64,000 nucleotides of DNA from Rotaria sp. Silwood1 (GCA_905250075.1 CAJNOP010000009.1:3677581-3741580), one strand, 5' to 3'; shown: positions 39,794-52,560, counted from the first letter of the stretch. Translations and numbers: made by a program. The notes: generated from the letters alone by a model not told the origin.

Positions 39794-42700
39794 ATGCCAC
39801 GTGTATTTCAGCTACCACCGTTAACAGGAGAACATGGTAGGTAGAAAAATCTGTTTTTTATGTTGAATATTAAAAAAAACAAATCTAAGTTGTTTTTGTT
39901 TTTGTTAAATACAGAATGGAATAAAAAGAGATCTGTGTTTGTATAAAAATGTTTTTCGTTATAAATCAATTGATCGTGTGAAGTTTTTTAGTGCATTTAA
40001 TTCTTTATTGTAGGGCTTTATTTTGTCCTAATTGATAAACATTCGTAAAAAGCGTGTCTACCACATTCTATGATACTTTATGACAGATCAAATATTTATA
40101 AAAATAAAAATACATTGAGCGATTGAAACATATTTTCTCTTTCTAGAGATGTCGACTCATAGGTTGCGACGTACCGATGAAAACTTTAAGTCCGTAAATA
40201 GACGTGAAAGGCGACACTCTATTTTATATTCGTCTAATCCGAAAACCGATTCTTTACCAGTTGATTGTATTCTTGTTTATAATCATGGTGATAATAAAAA
40301 AAATGATAATGAACACAATGATAATCGTAATAAGATGAATCGATCTGAACGAAGAAACAGATTTGAAGACTATCTTGTCAAAAAACAAGGTCTTATGCTT
40401 CAGCATGTGGTATGTTAAAATAGAACATTTAAAATAATGTAATTTTCAATACTTAATGAATAGACATCAACTACCGATCAAACTGAATATGTTAAAGTTC
40501 ATGTACCATTTGAAATTCTTTTATCAACTGCCGAAAATATACGTATGAAATTACCAATTGAAGTAAGATAATAAAATCAATTTACTTTTGTTTATTTTCT
40601 AATGTTCATTTCTATAGAAAATACTCCCAGAACAGCCTGAAATTTCAACACATAATACATCATGTTGGTATCGTTTTAGTCATTGGTTAAAAAAACCCTT
40701 TCGTCTTGATCCATCATTAATAAACGATGATATTGATTATTATACAGCAATATATTCATCTAATATCGACAAATTTGAACCTTTATTTAAAGAGTTACGT
40801 GGTTCACGTGATTTATATTTTACACCAAGTGAACGAAGTTTATTAACATATGAATTATTATCAAGAGCTCATTGTGATGGTGATGGTAATGTTGATGTTG
40901 ATGATGATGATGATGATGATGATGACTATCCAAAAGAACCAGTAGCTATACGATCAGGTTATTGAAATTTAAAAATAAGGCAATTCATAATTTATTTTTA
41001 TGTTTTAGTTTTCAACACAGTTGAGGGGTTACGGAGTGGTTCAAGAAGACCTGGTATGATTTGAAATTTGATTTTCGTTTTATTTCAATAGAGTAACCGT
41101 CTGAATATTAGACTGAAGCTCATTGGCTTCAGTACAATTCCGATTCTAGCTGAATTCACATTCGAAATTTTTCTGATTTGAGTAGACTTGAAGTTGAGTT
41201 GAAAAAAATTGAATCTGACGGGCTCTATATCAGGTTTATCTATTATAGAAAAGTTTATTTTCTACTATAATGACAAATTTATGTAAGTGTAAGTCGAATG
41301 ACGATTTTGTATGAAGCATTCCAGTAATCCTAAAGCTTTTTAATGGATGAAATATCAGTTCGGAATTTTTCAGCATTTCATTTTTATGATGCTGGGGTCA
41401 AATATTGCTGTCGAGATTGAGTATTAATTACTTGAGAAAAAGCAACTAAGGATATGCACTATTCTAAACTTAATGTACTCCCAATAGACCTTATCTAATC
41501 AAGAGGGTCTCTTTTTTATGATTCGGAATGATTCACTCATTAGTTATTATTATCCATCATTGAATTTAGCAAAAATATTTTTATTGTTAATCGATTTATT
41601 ATAAATAATGTTTCAGGAATTGCTCGATTAATAGCTAAAAAAGCATATGACAACTGTTTTCCTTTACATGAGGTAAAATATGAGATTTTCTTATCATATT
41701 GATATTGTTTACTTGTTTTGATTTATTCAAGCCTTTGCGAGATGATGTGGCCAATATTGATGATAGTGAGTTAAATGATCGAGAAGTAAGTTTTAATTAG
41801 TCTTTATGTGATTTGATAATTTATTTGGTAAATTATAGAAATTAAAAAAACATTGGGCAACAATGAGTCAATGTTTAAAATTTCAACCATTATCTTTAAT
41901 TCGTTCTTATATGGGAGAAAAAATGACATTCTATTTTGCACTTTCTGGTTTTTATAATCAAATGCTTATTCTACCAGCTTTCGTTGGTCTAATTGTATTT
42001 ATTTATGGTGCAGCTAGTGTTGCTAGTGACGAACCAACGTAAATTTATTGAACAGTAATGTTTGAATCTTTTGCTTTAATTCTAGATCTGATATTTGTGG
42101 AAGTTATGGAAACAGCACTTATATGTGTCCAAGATGTGATAAAACATGTCCATTTTGGAAATTGATTGATAGTTGTGTTTATTCAAAAGTAGCTAAAAGA
42201 TGTTACTTTGTTGATAATATTCATATTGTTTTAGGTTTCATATGTATTTGATAATGTATCAACGGTTGTTTTTGCTTTTTTGATGTCTTTATGGGCAAGG
42301 TATCATGAAAAATTCGAATATTTATGTATAAAAATTCTCTTTTTTTTGCACATTTATTAAATAAGATGGTTTATTGAACGTTGGAAACGTCGCGAAGCAG
42401 TTTTACGATACGATTGGGTAAAGAATGGATTTAAATTAAGAGAAATGCAATAGATATTTCTTTTTTTTCTAATATTATAAAGGATTCGATTGATTTCGAT
42501 GAAAATCTTGAACCAATTCGACCGGAATTTGAAAATGAAGCACAGAAGATAGATGAGAAGCATATTAATCCTGTTACAAATGTATTGTTTTTCTATGCAA
42601 TTTACTTAATTAAAACATATCGATAGAAATATTTAGAGAAACGAGCCATTTATACCGATGGACAAACGAGTACCATTCTTTTTAGTTGCAGCTCTTGTTG

Positions 42701-45426
42701 TTTTATTTACAGTAGCTAAAAATTTTATTGTTTTCTTCTAAAGATATTATTTCATTGCTGATTTAGATGTTGATTGTATGTGCAACTATCTTTGCTATAA
42801 TTGTTTATCGTGTTCAAATGGATTATATTTTAAGAGAGACATCAGTAAAACAATATTCATCAATTATAATAACTGTAACAAGTGCTATTATGAATCTTAT
42901 TTGTTCAATTCTATTATCTCAATTTTATTATTGGGTTGCAAGAAAATTAACAGATCTTGGTAAGAAATTTTTATTTTTTAGAGTTGAATTATATTTGTTT
43001 CATAGAACTTCATAAATATCAATCGAATTATGATGATTCATTAACAATAAAAATATATCTTTTTCAATTCGTTAATTTTTATTCATCATTATTTTATATA
43101 GCATTTTTTAAAGGACGGTAAGAATAATATAATATTAACAAATTTTTATATGAATCTAATTTAGATTTGATGAGTATCCATCAAAATATGGTGAATCAAG
43201 TTCAAAAGATTTTACAGAACAGGTTTGATTTTATCTATTTGCTTGTTGAATAATACATTTTAGATATATAAAAATCAATATTTTTATTAATTAGTGCGAT
43301 CCAGCTGGTTGTTTTGTTGAACTCGCTATTCAGTTTTTAATCAGTAAGAACCGAAAAATAAGATTTATTTGAAAAAAAAAAGAAAACTAAATTATCGAAT
43401 TTAAATATAGTTATGACTGGTAAACAAATCGTAAACAATATATTAGAATTCTTTTTTGCTATCTGTGGTACTTGTGCATGTGTATGTTGCAATCGTGATA
43501 TAGACACAAAAAAAGAACAATGGGAAATAGATAAAAATTTAAACAATTTTGAATCAACCACATTAATAGATGAATATCTTGAATTAGGTTAGTTACTAAA
43601 TATCAAATATGAACTTTAATTTTAACTGGAGTATTTCATTTCATTATATTAGTTATTCAATTCGGTTTTGTTACCTTATTTGTCATTGCTTTTCCGTAAG
43701 TTTAAAATTTTCTTTTTTTTTTATGAAACAATCTAAAAAGATTGTTGAAGTGTATAGGATAGAAATTTCTATCCATTTCCCTCCTCTGTCCTCCACACTG
43801 TTTATCTAGGAAAACATTTGACTAAAATGAAAATCACATGTTTTTAAGATTTAAATATAGAGGAATATACGTGAACATGTATAGTCTATCAAATGGCACA
43901 AATAACTTCGTTACAACCAGTAAAAAATCGGAAAACCAGTTATTCAAAAGTTAATCTGAAAATCATAATGTTGCTCGGAAATACTAAATCAACGAAAATA
44001 GTATATTCGGGATTAGAACGTTAAATTGTGTTGAATGATATATAGCACAAAACAAATTCGAAGAAAAACAAAATCTCGAAAAAATTAGAACAAAGATTCA
44101 CTCCAATAAATTTTCATCAAAGAAGATTTTTCCTTAAAAATACTTTTGGGCGAGATATTTAGTAATTGCCGAACAAGAAAGTCACATGTTCGCATGCCAT
44201 GCTAAAAATAGGCATTGTACCTCCCTCTTCCTTCACATAGATTATGACAGACGTTTTGATATACGATCAACGACCATGTATCAATAATGTCTTATTTTAA
44301 TATATAAAGCACATCCTTATTGTATGTCTGGAGAACTGAGTAAAAGAATGGTAAAGAAATGCGTCTCAAAATATATAGAATGAAACAATGTTTCTGTTGT
44401 TAGCAACAGCAACTGTATCGTGTTCCAAATTTTTATCTCACACAGATTGTGCTAACAACTCGTCTGATTTATATATATATAAATCTCATTTTCATTTGTT
44501 TTCTAACCTATATAGATTAGCACCATTATTTGCATTGATTAATAATTTAATTGAAGTCCGTTTGGATGCATGGAAATTTTTATCTAAATATAAACGACCA
44601 ATTCCACATAAAGCATCTGATATTGGAATTTGGGGTAATATTATGTCAGCTGTATCATATTTAGCTGTATTAACTAATGTAAATATTTATCTAATAACAA
44701 AAAATAAACAAATAACTACAAATATTATTTTATTAAGGCCGTAGTGATCGCTTGGACATCGGAATTTATTCCAAAAATGGCTTATCGTTCTTTACAATCA
44801 ACAGGAACAAGTCTGAGTGGCTATGTTAATTGGACACTTTCATCTTTTCCTATAGCAGATTATAATCTAACTGGTACAATGCCATCAGGTGTACCGTCTG
44901 GTTTGACATACTGCCGGTAAGATGAAACTATTTTTGATAATTATTTAATATTTTTTATTATAGTTATCGAGATTTTCGTGAATCAACTGGCCCATCTTAT
45001 TCTCACACATCTGTATATTGGAATGTAACTGCTGCTCGTCTTGTATTCATTATTCTTTTTGAACATATTATTTTTATATTTATTTACTTAATGCAATGGC
45101 TTGTGCCGGATGTACCAAAAAGCATTCAAGATAAAATTGCTCATGAACGTTATATTGATCAACGTGAACGATGGGCAAGTAACAAACGTGAAGAAAATAT
45201 TAAAAAAACTGACCACAATTCTCGAGAGACATCAAAAACCATCAAAAATCTACCTTTTCCTATTACATACCCTGGAAATATTAAATCTTCTGCTGATGTT
45301 AAATCGCCTGTCAATGATAAATCGCCTGTCGATGATAAATCTCCTGTTAATGTTAAATCTCCTACTGTAAAATCAAAGCGAAGAACAATAATTAGAGCGA
45401 GAATATCACCGAAAGATACATACTGA
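39794..45426 (+). CDS. Anoctamin (TMEM16) family membrane protein
   Basis: Family members are Ca-activated chloride channels or lipid scramblases with ten membrane spans. Reconstructed exons: 39794-39836, 40147-40409, 40464-40562, 40618-40957, 41009-41053, 41617-41672, 41732-41765, 41840-42038, 42086-42188, 42235-42299, 42366-42417, 42483-42581, 42637-42711, 42767-42959, 43006-43117, 43165-43222, 43295-43343, 43411-43587, 43653-43695, 44516-44678, 44738-44916, 44964-45426 (969 residues). Hallmarks are SLIRSYMGEKMTFYFALSGF, CPRCDKTCPFW, FERWKRREAVLRYDW-like WFIERWKRREAVLRYDW, the EPIRPEFE and INPVT blocks, LAPLFALINNLIEVRLDAWK (Ca-site helix with acidic residues) and KRPIPHKASDIGIWGNI. The start at 39794 is in frame through the first intron; an internal ATG at 40149 is an alternative. 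An Asp run (about 40899-40926) and KSPV repeats near the C-terminus are notable. The exon 7 donor is uncertain. Confidence 0.93.
40892..40928 (+). repeat. GAT trinucleotide tract coding a poly-Asp run
   Basis: A run of GAT codons within anoctamin exon 4 encodes a stretch of about nine aspartates before DYPKEP. It lies in the cytoplasmic N-terminal domain and is likely length-variable. Confidence 0.85.
45270..45390 (+). repeat. Degenerate 18-nt tandem repeats coding KSPVND-type hexapeptides
   Basis: In the last anoctamin exon the protein reads DVKSPVNDKSPVDDKSPVNV followed by KSPTVKSK: four to five units of a hexapeptide centred on KSP. Each unit corresponds to about 18 nt (AATCGCCTGTCAATGAT and variants). 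KSP units are typical proline-directed kinase sites; phosphorylation is inferred. Confidence 0.8.
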
Positions 45427-46095
45427 CTGTCTTTACGATTAGTTTGTTTTTCCTTTTTTTATCAAATAAATTTTTTCATTACCCATTTTAACAAAACATT
45501 TACATTGAAATTAATTTAAGTTTTGTCAGTGATTTTATTCAAACATTGAAATCACGTTAATTATAATGGTCTTTAGTGAAAAATATAAATAATTTGAAAT
45601 AAAATGATTGTTTTAGTCCTATAAGTAAGCTTTTAAGATCTGCTGGTTAGTAGTCGTTCAAAATTACCTTTAAATCATGATATTGAAATTTATTTATCAA
45701 TTTCTAATAAAATATTTTGAAACTAAACATTTTATTTTTAGCAATAGAATTAAAATGTTTTACAAAAATATGTTTCATATCAATTAATTTTTCAAACATT
45801 AACAGTAAGGTTAAAAAAGCACAGTCAAATCAGAGAAATACTGACTGATCGAGCACACAAAAATATTTTATTATACAAGGACGTGTTTACCATCATTGCA
45901 TCGAAAAATAAAGCCGACAGAAACAAGTGATTGGTATACCCATATTACCTTCATATAGTTGCAAACAAAAATAATCAAAAACCTTGATCATATTGGATTC
46001 TACATATAAATGCCGTCTAAATTATTCAAACATGTACTAAATATACTCTAGAGTATATCTTATAATATACAATTTTTTTTCTTCGCTACTTAACA
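45427..46095. other. Intergenic, nothing recognised
   Basis: AT-rich spacer after the anoctamin stop; AATAAA at about 45465 is a plausible polyadenylation signal. No coding frame or repeat is supported. Confidence 0.4.
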
Positions 46096-47178
46096 ATGTG
46101 TATGAAGACACTTTGCAACCAATGTGGTTTAATAACATGGAAAGGTGAGATGCTTTGTTTTAACATTTCTTAATATTTTTTCTTTAAGAAAAAAGAGTTT
46201 GTCAGTCTAGTCTCTTTGATGTTAAAATGTGAATCTTCCATGTGTTCTTCTGACGCTGTATACTCATAGAAAATATTCAAAGGGAAAAGACTGTAGCAGG
46301 CTGTATTTGTATTTCAAGAATAATTGGTTAGCAGAGAAATGATCCCTCTTTATATATTTCTCCATTTTCGAAGAGAATTTTTCAACTGGCACTCTTTTTT
46401 TATTTGTCTCGTTGCTATGCACTTGCTATTTTTTCTTTTTCGTATTCCATCTTTCTCAATGTAATATTATTATTATTCTAATCAATAATTTTATGGACAA
46501 GTGACCCTATTGTACCTATCCATTATAAATACAGTAGGTCTCAACACACTATTATAGATTCCAATAAGCTTAGAAACGCTGATATTGATTATTCCCTGAA
46601 GGTACAACTTTATTTAATGCATGCTTTTTATGTTGATCATATAGTAACTGCGTCGTATTAATGCATTGTTAACCATCATTCTTGAGAATTTGAATGTAAA
46701 TTTTTTATTTGCGCAAAAATTAAGAACTGTACTATTTGGAACATTAACAAACATATTTCAGCCATTCAACCTTCAAGAAAAATTGTGGAATGTTCTATGA
46801 CTTTCTGGAACAGTATAAGTCTTATTCTTAATGCTATTTACCGCTTTTTTTTCTATAGCTAAGGAACTCTGGAAAAGAATTTTGATATCGGTTGCTGTGA
46901 AGGCAAGAAGGGAGCGTGAGAGTCGAAAAAGCTTGAACTAAAACGTATGCTTACTATTTTCCTTCAATATATATATATATATAAGTTCCACAAAATACTA
47001 AATTCATTGATATTCTTAGATATTTACATGATAATTTTTTCTAGGTTGTGGTCAACATATTGCACAAGTACTAAGAGATGTACCACTTAAAGAACGATGT
47101 ATATGTCTGAAAGAACCAATTTTTATCACAAATCAAACACAATCAGCAAAATTTTTAAAGCCGAATAAATTGTATTAA
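46096..47178 (+). CDS. Small Cys/His-rich protein (C-x2-C ... GCGQH ... RCxC)
   Basis: Two exons, 46096-46144 and 47045-47178, joined over a 900-nt GT-AG intron, encode 60 residues. The sequence runs MCMKTLCNQCGLITWKG, then CGQHIAQVLRDVPLKERCIC and a basic tail. The spacing C-x2-C-x3-TW-x-GCGQH-x(9)-P-x(3)-RC-x-C matches a small uncharacterised protein family that I recognise from fungi and bacteria, where the Cys and His residues probably bind a metal; the function is not known. Evidence for the join is that the family signature spans the intron (TWK/G/CGQH) in frame. It starts 1.5 kb upstream of the MurB-MurA gene, same strand. AATAAA at about 47283. The join is confident; the molecular role is unknown. 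Confidence 0.7.
46967..46982. repeat. Short TA microsatellite
   Basis: An uninterrupted (TA)n run near the end of the intron of the small Cys/His gene. Similar runs occur at 13756-13772, 36438-36454 and 55642-55656. Confidence 0.8.
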
Positions 47179-47577
47179 CAATCACATTGGTGGCAATGTC
47201 ATTCAAAGAAACGATGAGAAATGTCAAGTTTTTTTGTCATTTGCATCACTTGGATTTTATTTTTCTAATGTATTCTTTTTTTCAATAAATACAGACAGTA
47301 GTTGACTACTACTTGGATTTTAGATTATCAATACTATACTAATTTAATCGAAAAAATACATAACTGACATTTTCATTTAATGACTATCGATAAAAATCTT
47401 TCTTCTCTTTCTATTACGAAAACCTTTCTCAAGTGTAACTATTCGATTCATCGATAAGGTATGAGTATATAATTTTCTTATTAGTAAGCAATTATTGACG
47501 CGTGAAATACCTTTATACAATACTTATATGTAGCCTCTCCGCCTCTGCGCAATAAATCAGTGCAAAACAACGCATAG
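47179..47577. other. Spacer upstream of the MurB-MurA gene
   Basis: These 399 bases separate the small Cys/His gene from the fusion gene. They hold a likely AATAAA (about 47283) for the former and presumably the promoter of the latter. No bacterial-type promoter or Shine-Dalgarno sequence is evident before the 47578 ATG. Confidence 0.4.
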
Positions 47578-50028
47578 ATGTGTCATGTAGAAAAAAATGT
47601 ATCGCTTCGTAAACTAAATACATATGGTATTAATGCTGTGGCACGTTATCTTATTCGAGTTAATAATGAAGAAGATTTGATAAAAATTTTTAATGATCCA
47701 TATTTAACAAATATTGACCAAAAACTTATTTTAGGTGGTGGAAGTAATTTGCTTTTTGTTGATGAATATTTCAATGGACTCATCATTTATATGTGTATAA
47801 AGGGTATTACTAATCTCATGAATAATGAAGAAAATAAAAAAGTTATACTGAGAGTTGGTGCTGGTGAAAAATGGATGGATTTAATTACTTATACAATTCA
47901 ACATAAATATAATGGTCTAGAATATTTAGTTGGTATTCCAGGTACTGTTGGTGGTGCACCAATTCAAAATATTAGTGCATATGGAGTAGAATTAAGCAAT
48001 GTATTTCTCGAATGTCAAGTATTCGATATTCAAAATAAACGTTTTGTTATTTTTGATAAACATGCATGTGATTTTGCCTATCGTACAAGTATATTTAAAC
48101 GGAAAAATAATAATAACGATCGTATGCGCTATATTATTACATATGTGACATTTGAATTATCAAAATCATCATCAGAATCTGTTGATCTACAAAGTAAAAA
48201 TATTATTAAGGACATCATACAACGTCGATCTTTTAAATTACCTGATCCATGGTTACATGTTGGTAATGCTGGAAGTTTCTTTGTAAATCCAATTATAACA
48301 AATGATCAATATCAAAAGATAAAACAACAAGAACAAAATGATATTCCTCATTATTTATTGAGTAATAATAAAATAAAACTTATAGCTGGTTGGCTCATTG
48401 AGCAATGTAATTGGAAAGGTAAAAGTTTACGTACAGCAGGCACATGGCCTTCACATGCTAATATATTAATTAATAATGGATCAAATCATGGTTATGATTT
48501 ATGGGCATTAGCAAAAGAAATTCGTACAAGTGTAGAAAAACGATTTGATATACGATTAGAACCAGAAGTTAATATTATTCGAATATTTAGACCAGTAAAA
48601 GTACGATTTATATATTTAATTGAGTGAAGATATTTTTTTTTAATAGGATATTTTATATTTTAGAATATAACATCATCAAAATTAATTATTAGAAAAACTC
48701 ATTTATGGCAAAATGAAAATAAAACCAAAACAATTCATATACCATCAGATAAAAATGTTTGTGTTCATCTACTTTTTGCTGCCATTAGTTTAAAACAAAA
48801 AGTTTCTTTTAAAGATGGATTTTTTGACAATATCTGTCATGATGTAACACGTATTTTACAATGGATTGATGAATATAACATAGCTGATCTTTATTTTCAT
48901 AATCATCAATTAAAAATAATACCAAATGATCATAAATTAACAGATTTAACATCAGCATCATTCAGTCGAGCTAGTATTGATATAGCTGGACATACTTTAT
49001 TAAAATATGGTATTGTAAGTTGTGTTAAACTTGGTGGTTGTCAATTTACTGATCGTCCAATTGATCTTCATCTTAATTTACTTGTTGCACTTGGTGGTCA
49101 TAGTGATGATGGTGAAACATTTTATTTAAAAAAAAATTGGAATAATTGTAATGATGAATTTGAATTTGATTGTCGAACTAAAAATGGTATATCAAGTGTT
49201 GGTTTAACTATACATGCTTTACTTAGTTGTTGTGCACTTCCAAGTCATATTCAATGTAAATTAACTTATGTTGCACTTGAAATATCTGTACAAACAGTAA
49301 TTACACTTGCATCACAATATCGTCCAATGATTGTAAATGATTCTGAACGTATAATTATTTTTGAAAAAAATCATTTATATTCAAAACATGATCTTGTACT
49401 TGAACATGTACCAATCGATCAAATTTATTTATTTACAATGTGTTCTTTTGCTGCAATGCTTCAATTTAAACTTATAATTGATAATTTTGAATATGATCAA
49501 TGTATAACTGAATATTTAAAATCATTTATATCAATAACTATTGATGATACTAATCAAAATGCTATAGTTGATGGAAGAACAAGTTTTATTCATAATCATA
49601 ATGATACACATAAATTAATTTGTGATATCTATCCAAATGGATTACCAACAGATATTTCACCTATATTAACTGCTTTATTTATTGCTCGAAATATTTCATT
49701 TGAACTTATTGATCATATTTATGATAAACGTAATACACAATGTAAAGAATTTACTAAATTTGGTTATGAAATAATTACTAATGGTAATCAAATTCTATAT
49801 GATAGAAATAAACATAATACAGAACCTTGTAAAGATTTATTTGCTCATGATATACGTAGTGGTGTAGCAGTTTTACTACTTGCATTATATCATGTCAATA
49901 CAAATCAATGGAATAAAAATGATGAAATTATTATACATCAATATGAACAAATTCAACGAGGTTATGGAAACTTATTGCATCAAAAATTAATTGAATTTGG
50001 TTTTGATATTCAATTTATTCAAGAATAA
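47578..50028 (+). CDS. Bifunctional MurB-MurA fusion: UDP-MurNAc synthesis enzyme
   Basis: Two exons, 47578-48600 and 48664-50028, joined by a 63-nt GT-AG intron, encode 795 residues. Residues 1-341 are type I MurB (UDP-GlcNAc-enolpyruvate reductase, FAD/NADPH): LGGGSNLL (52-59), GIPGTVGGAPIQN (119-131), AYRT (167-170), GNAGSFF with catalytic Ser233, AGWLIEQC and LEPEV with Glu330. Residues 342-795 are MurA (UDP-GlcNAc enolpyruvyl transferase, PEP-dependent): SDKN (Lys371, like E. coli K22), RAS (Arg443, R91), LGGCQFTDRPIDLHL with Cys467 (C115) and Arg472 (R120), LPTDIS (Asp671, D305), DIRSG (Arg739, R371) and QRGYG (Arg773, R397). All are retained. Together the domains would convert UDP-GlcNAc to UDP-MurNAc. 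The family is bacterial; the intron, AT-rich codon use and animal neighbours indicate horizontal acquisition with domestication. AATAAA at about 50205. Confidence 0.95.
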
Positions 50029-52560
50029 TTATTAATTGTAATCGATAGGTAAACAATGACATAAAATTGAATTTATCGGTGTTTCGTTTTTGTCTGCTAT
50101 AAATAAGTTTTTTTTTGTAACGATTTTTTACTTCTTGTATTAATTAGAAACCTGCGATCTGTATGTTAAGTATTGAAACGTATGATATTTTGTAAGAAAA
50201 AAAAAATAAATGCCTAATATGCTGCATACTATTCATTACTGAACCGACAAATATGTAGTAAAAATAATACGAATAACAAATGCATAGGATAAGATTCATA
50301 CTTTATTTAAGATAATGCATTAAGGTATAGAGCTTTTTTTTTGTTTTTGACGATTTTTATAAAAGTAGTAGAATAGTGATATAATTTATTCGTATATAAA
50401 CATCTAAAATTCAGTTTATCAAATTCAAATGTCATATTTATATCTGCATTTTGAAAAACATTTGTTCTGTTTTTATTTTTTGCTTACGCTGCACTATTTG
50501 TTTGTTTTCTAGTTATTCATTTGTTATTTCTTTTCTTGTCTATTCGTTTCGTTTTCTTGAGACTATTGTTATTATTATTATAATCGTGAATTCAACAGAA
50601 TTTTTTTTTCTTTTTTTCATATGGTTCGATATAGCGCGATGCATTGATCAAGAATATATATGATTTCTCTTTTTTTGGAATAACTGTTTCCCTAAACATT
50701 TACTCCAAAAAAAAAATGAAAACATATATATTCGTAACCAATTCGTCACGCTCTGTGTAATCATATATAAAAAAATTGCTTTAGTTTTGCACTTATTGCA
50801 CCTTATAATAATATTTCGCAAATGTTTAGCTATAGTTTATAATATTATATTTACTAATCAAAAATTGTTTCCATGCTTTCTCGAACTTCCAAACGAAACA
50901 TAGTGAAATTCAATTAATTGTCGACAGACTATATATAGTAGTTTTATATTTATTTGTCCGTTTTTCTTTCTACGTGAAATTACTATTGTACGAAATACTC
51001 AGATTGAATCAATTTGTCATTGTATATTTTCGTATAATATTGACGGACGTCAACAAACCACTATAGGTTTTTATTCAAATCCACTATCAACTTCAGTAGT
51101 CAGTACTACTTTCTCGATGATATACTTAGAATTCGTGTAGAAAATTAAAAACAAAACACTTCAAGTGTTTTCAACTTCACTCAATACACTACTAATGATT
51201 ATCTAAAATGAAATGACACGAAACATACTACTACATTAACAAGATAAGTCAAATGAACATAAAATTCTGCACTGTTTGTTCTAAGAGAAAGTTAATGAAC
51301 TTGAATATCAACTTTCTTTGTCACCACATCATTTGCAATGCATTTTTCTATTTTATTGGCATTCTAAAAAGATTAAATAATAAGAGGATCATCAAACTAC
51401 AATGCATTATAATTTAGTTTCGCAGATTTTTGAAGATTAAACATTATTCATTATAAATAAACATTTAAATTTATTCGCTTGATATATAGAAATGCTCTTT
51501 CGTATCATTAACAAAAAATTTATTTATTTCGCTGATTGTTACCCCATATAATTGCTTAATGTTAAAAATCTACATCATCATTTTCTAGTTTACAGTAAAT
51601 AAAACAAGAATAGAAATAACATAAAAACGATTATTACTATTCTATAAATAGCAAGTTATTCTTTTAATCACTTGATCAATTGCACATAAAAACACATAAA
51701 TCATCACCTTGAAAATTAGATATTTATTTATAGTACATATTCAAAAATAGTATCACTATGTCGATAAATTGACGCAGATATTTATTGCATATATTTAGAT
51801 TGTAAAGCTTCTGGATTGAAAATTAAGAAAAAACATAGACAAAAATTATGTTCTATATTGAAGAAAATTTCTATTTATTTAGAGCTTTCTCAAAAATGAC
51901 TTGTCACAAATTTTCGAATCTTTCAATGTACATGAATTTCGATAAGTCGAATAAAAGTTATCATAGATTCTGAATATCTAAATATATAATCCTCGAAGGC
52001 TTCCAAAAACTAATAATGACCTGAAATTCTCCATTTCCTTCCTGCAAAAGTCTATAGGGTGTTTTTATGGTTGGGGTTTTGTTTTGATTGTGGCAACTAG
52101 AATTAAATTCAAATGCATGTTTTTTTTTCTTCAGAAAATATTTATCTTGAGACTTACGAGAATCAAAATATTGAAGCCACTCTCAGAAAATATGTTTTTT
52201 TTTGAAAAAGGAGAAAATTTCAAATTTTTTTTTTAAACCCATTTTTTGATATATGCAGAGAATATTGCACTTTTTTAACGAAAAATAAATTTCTTTTCCA
52301 AGTTTGTTTTGTGAAAAATACATGTATATAGCGAATTTAAAAAGGGAAAAACTGAAAACTTTCGGCTTATTATCGGTAATTCATTTTGTAATATTTACAG
52401 TCTTCAATTTTATTAATTTAAATTGAAAATAAAGAGTTTATTGAAAGATTAAAATGTATTTTTTTATAAAAAGTCGAAATTTTTATATTGAAACAAAAAA
52501 AAGTTGATATTTGTCATAACTTTACATTATTGAATTACATGATAAAAAAATACTGTTTTT
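50029..52560. other. Intergenic, nothing recognised
   Basis: About 2.5 kb of AT-rich sequence between convergent MurB-MurA and fucosyltransferase genes. The open frame at 50451-50663 is a run of hydrophobic codons in T-rich DNA and is not supported. No repeat with clear arms was found. Confidence 0.4.

Noticed and set aside
45101-45370. 89-codon frame with Leu-Met repeats
   Set aside because: Out-of-frame reading of the KSPV tandem repeat in the last anoctamin exon.
47578-50028. Bacterial contamination as the source of MurB-MurA
   Set aside because: The gene has a GT-AG intron of the same size as its neighbours' introns, similar AT-rich codon use, and lies between spliced animal genes in one contiguous window.
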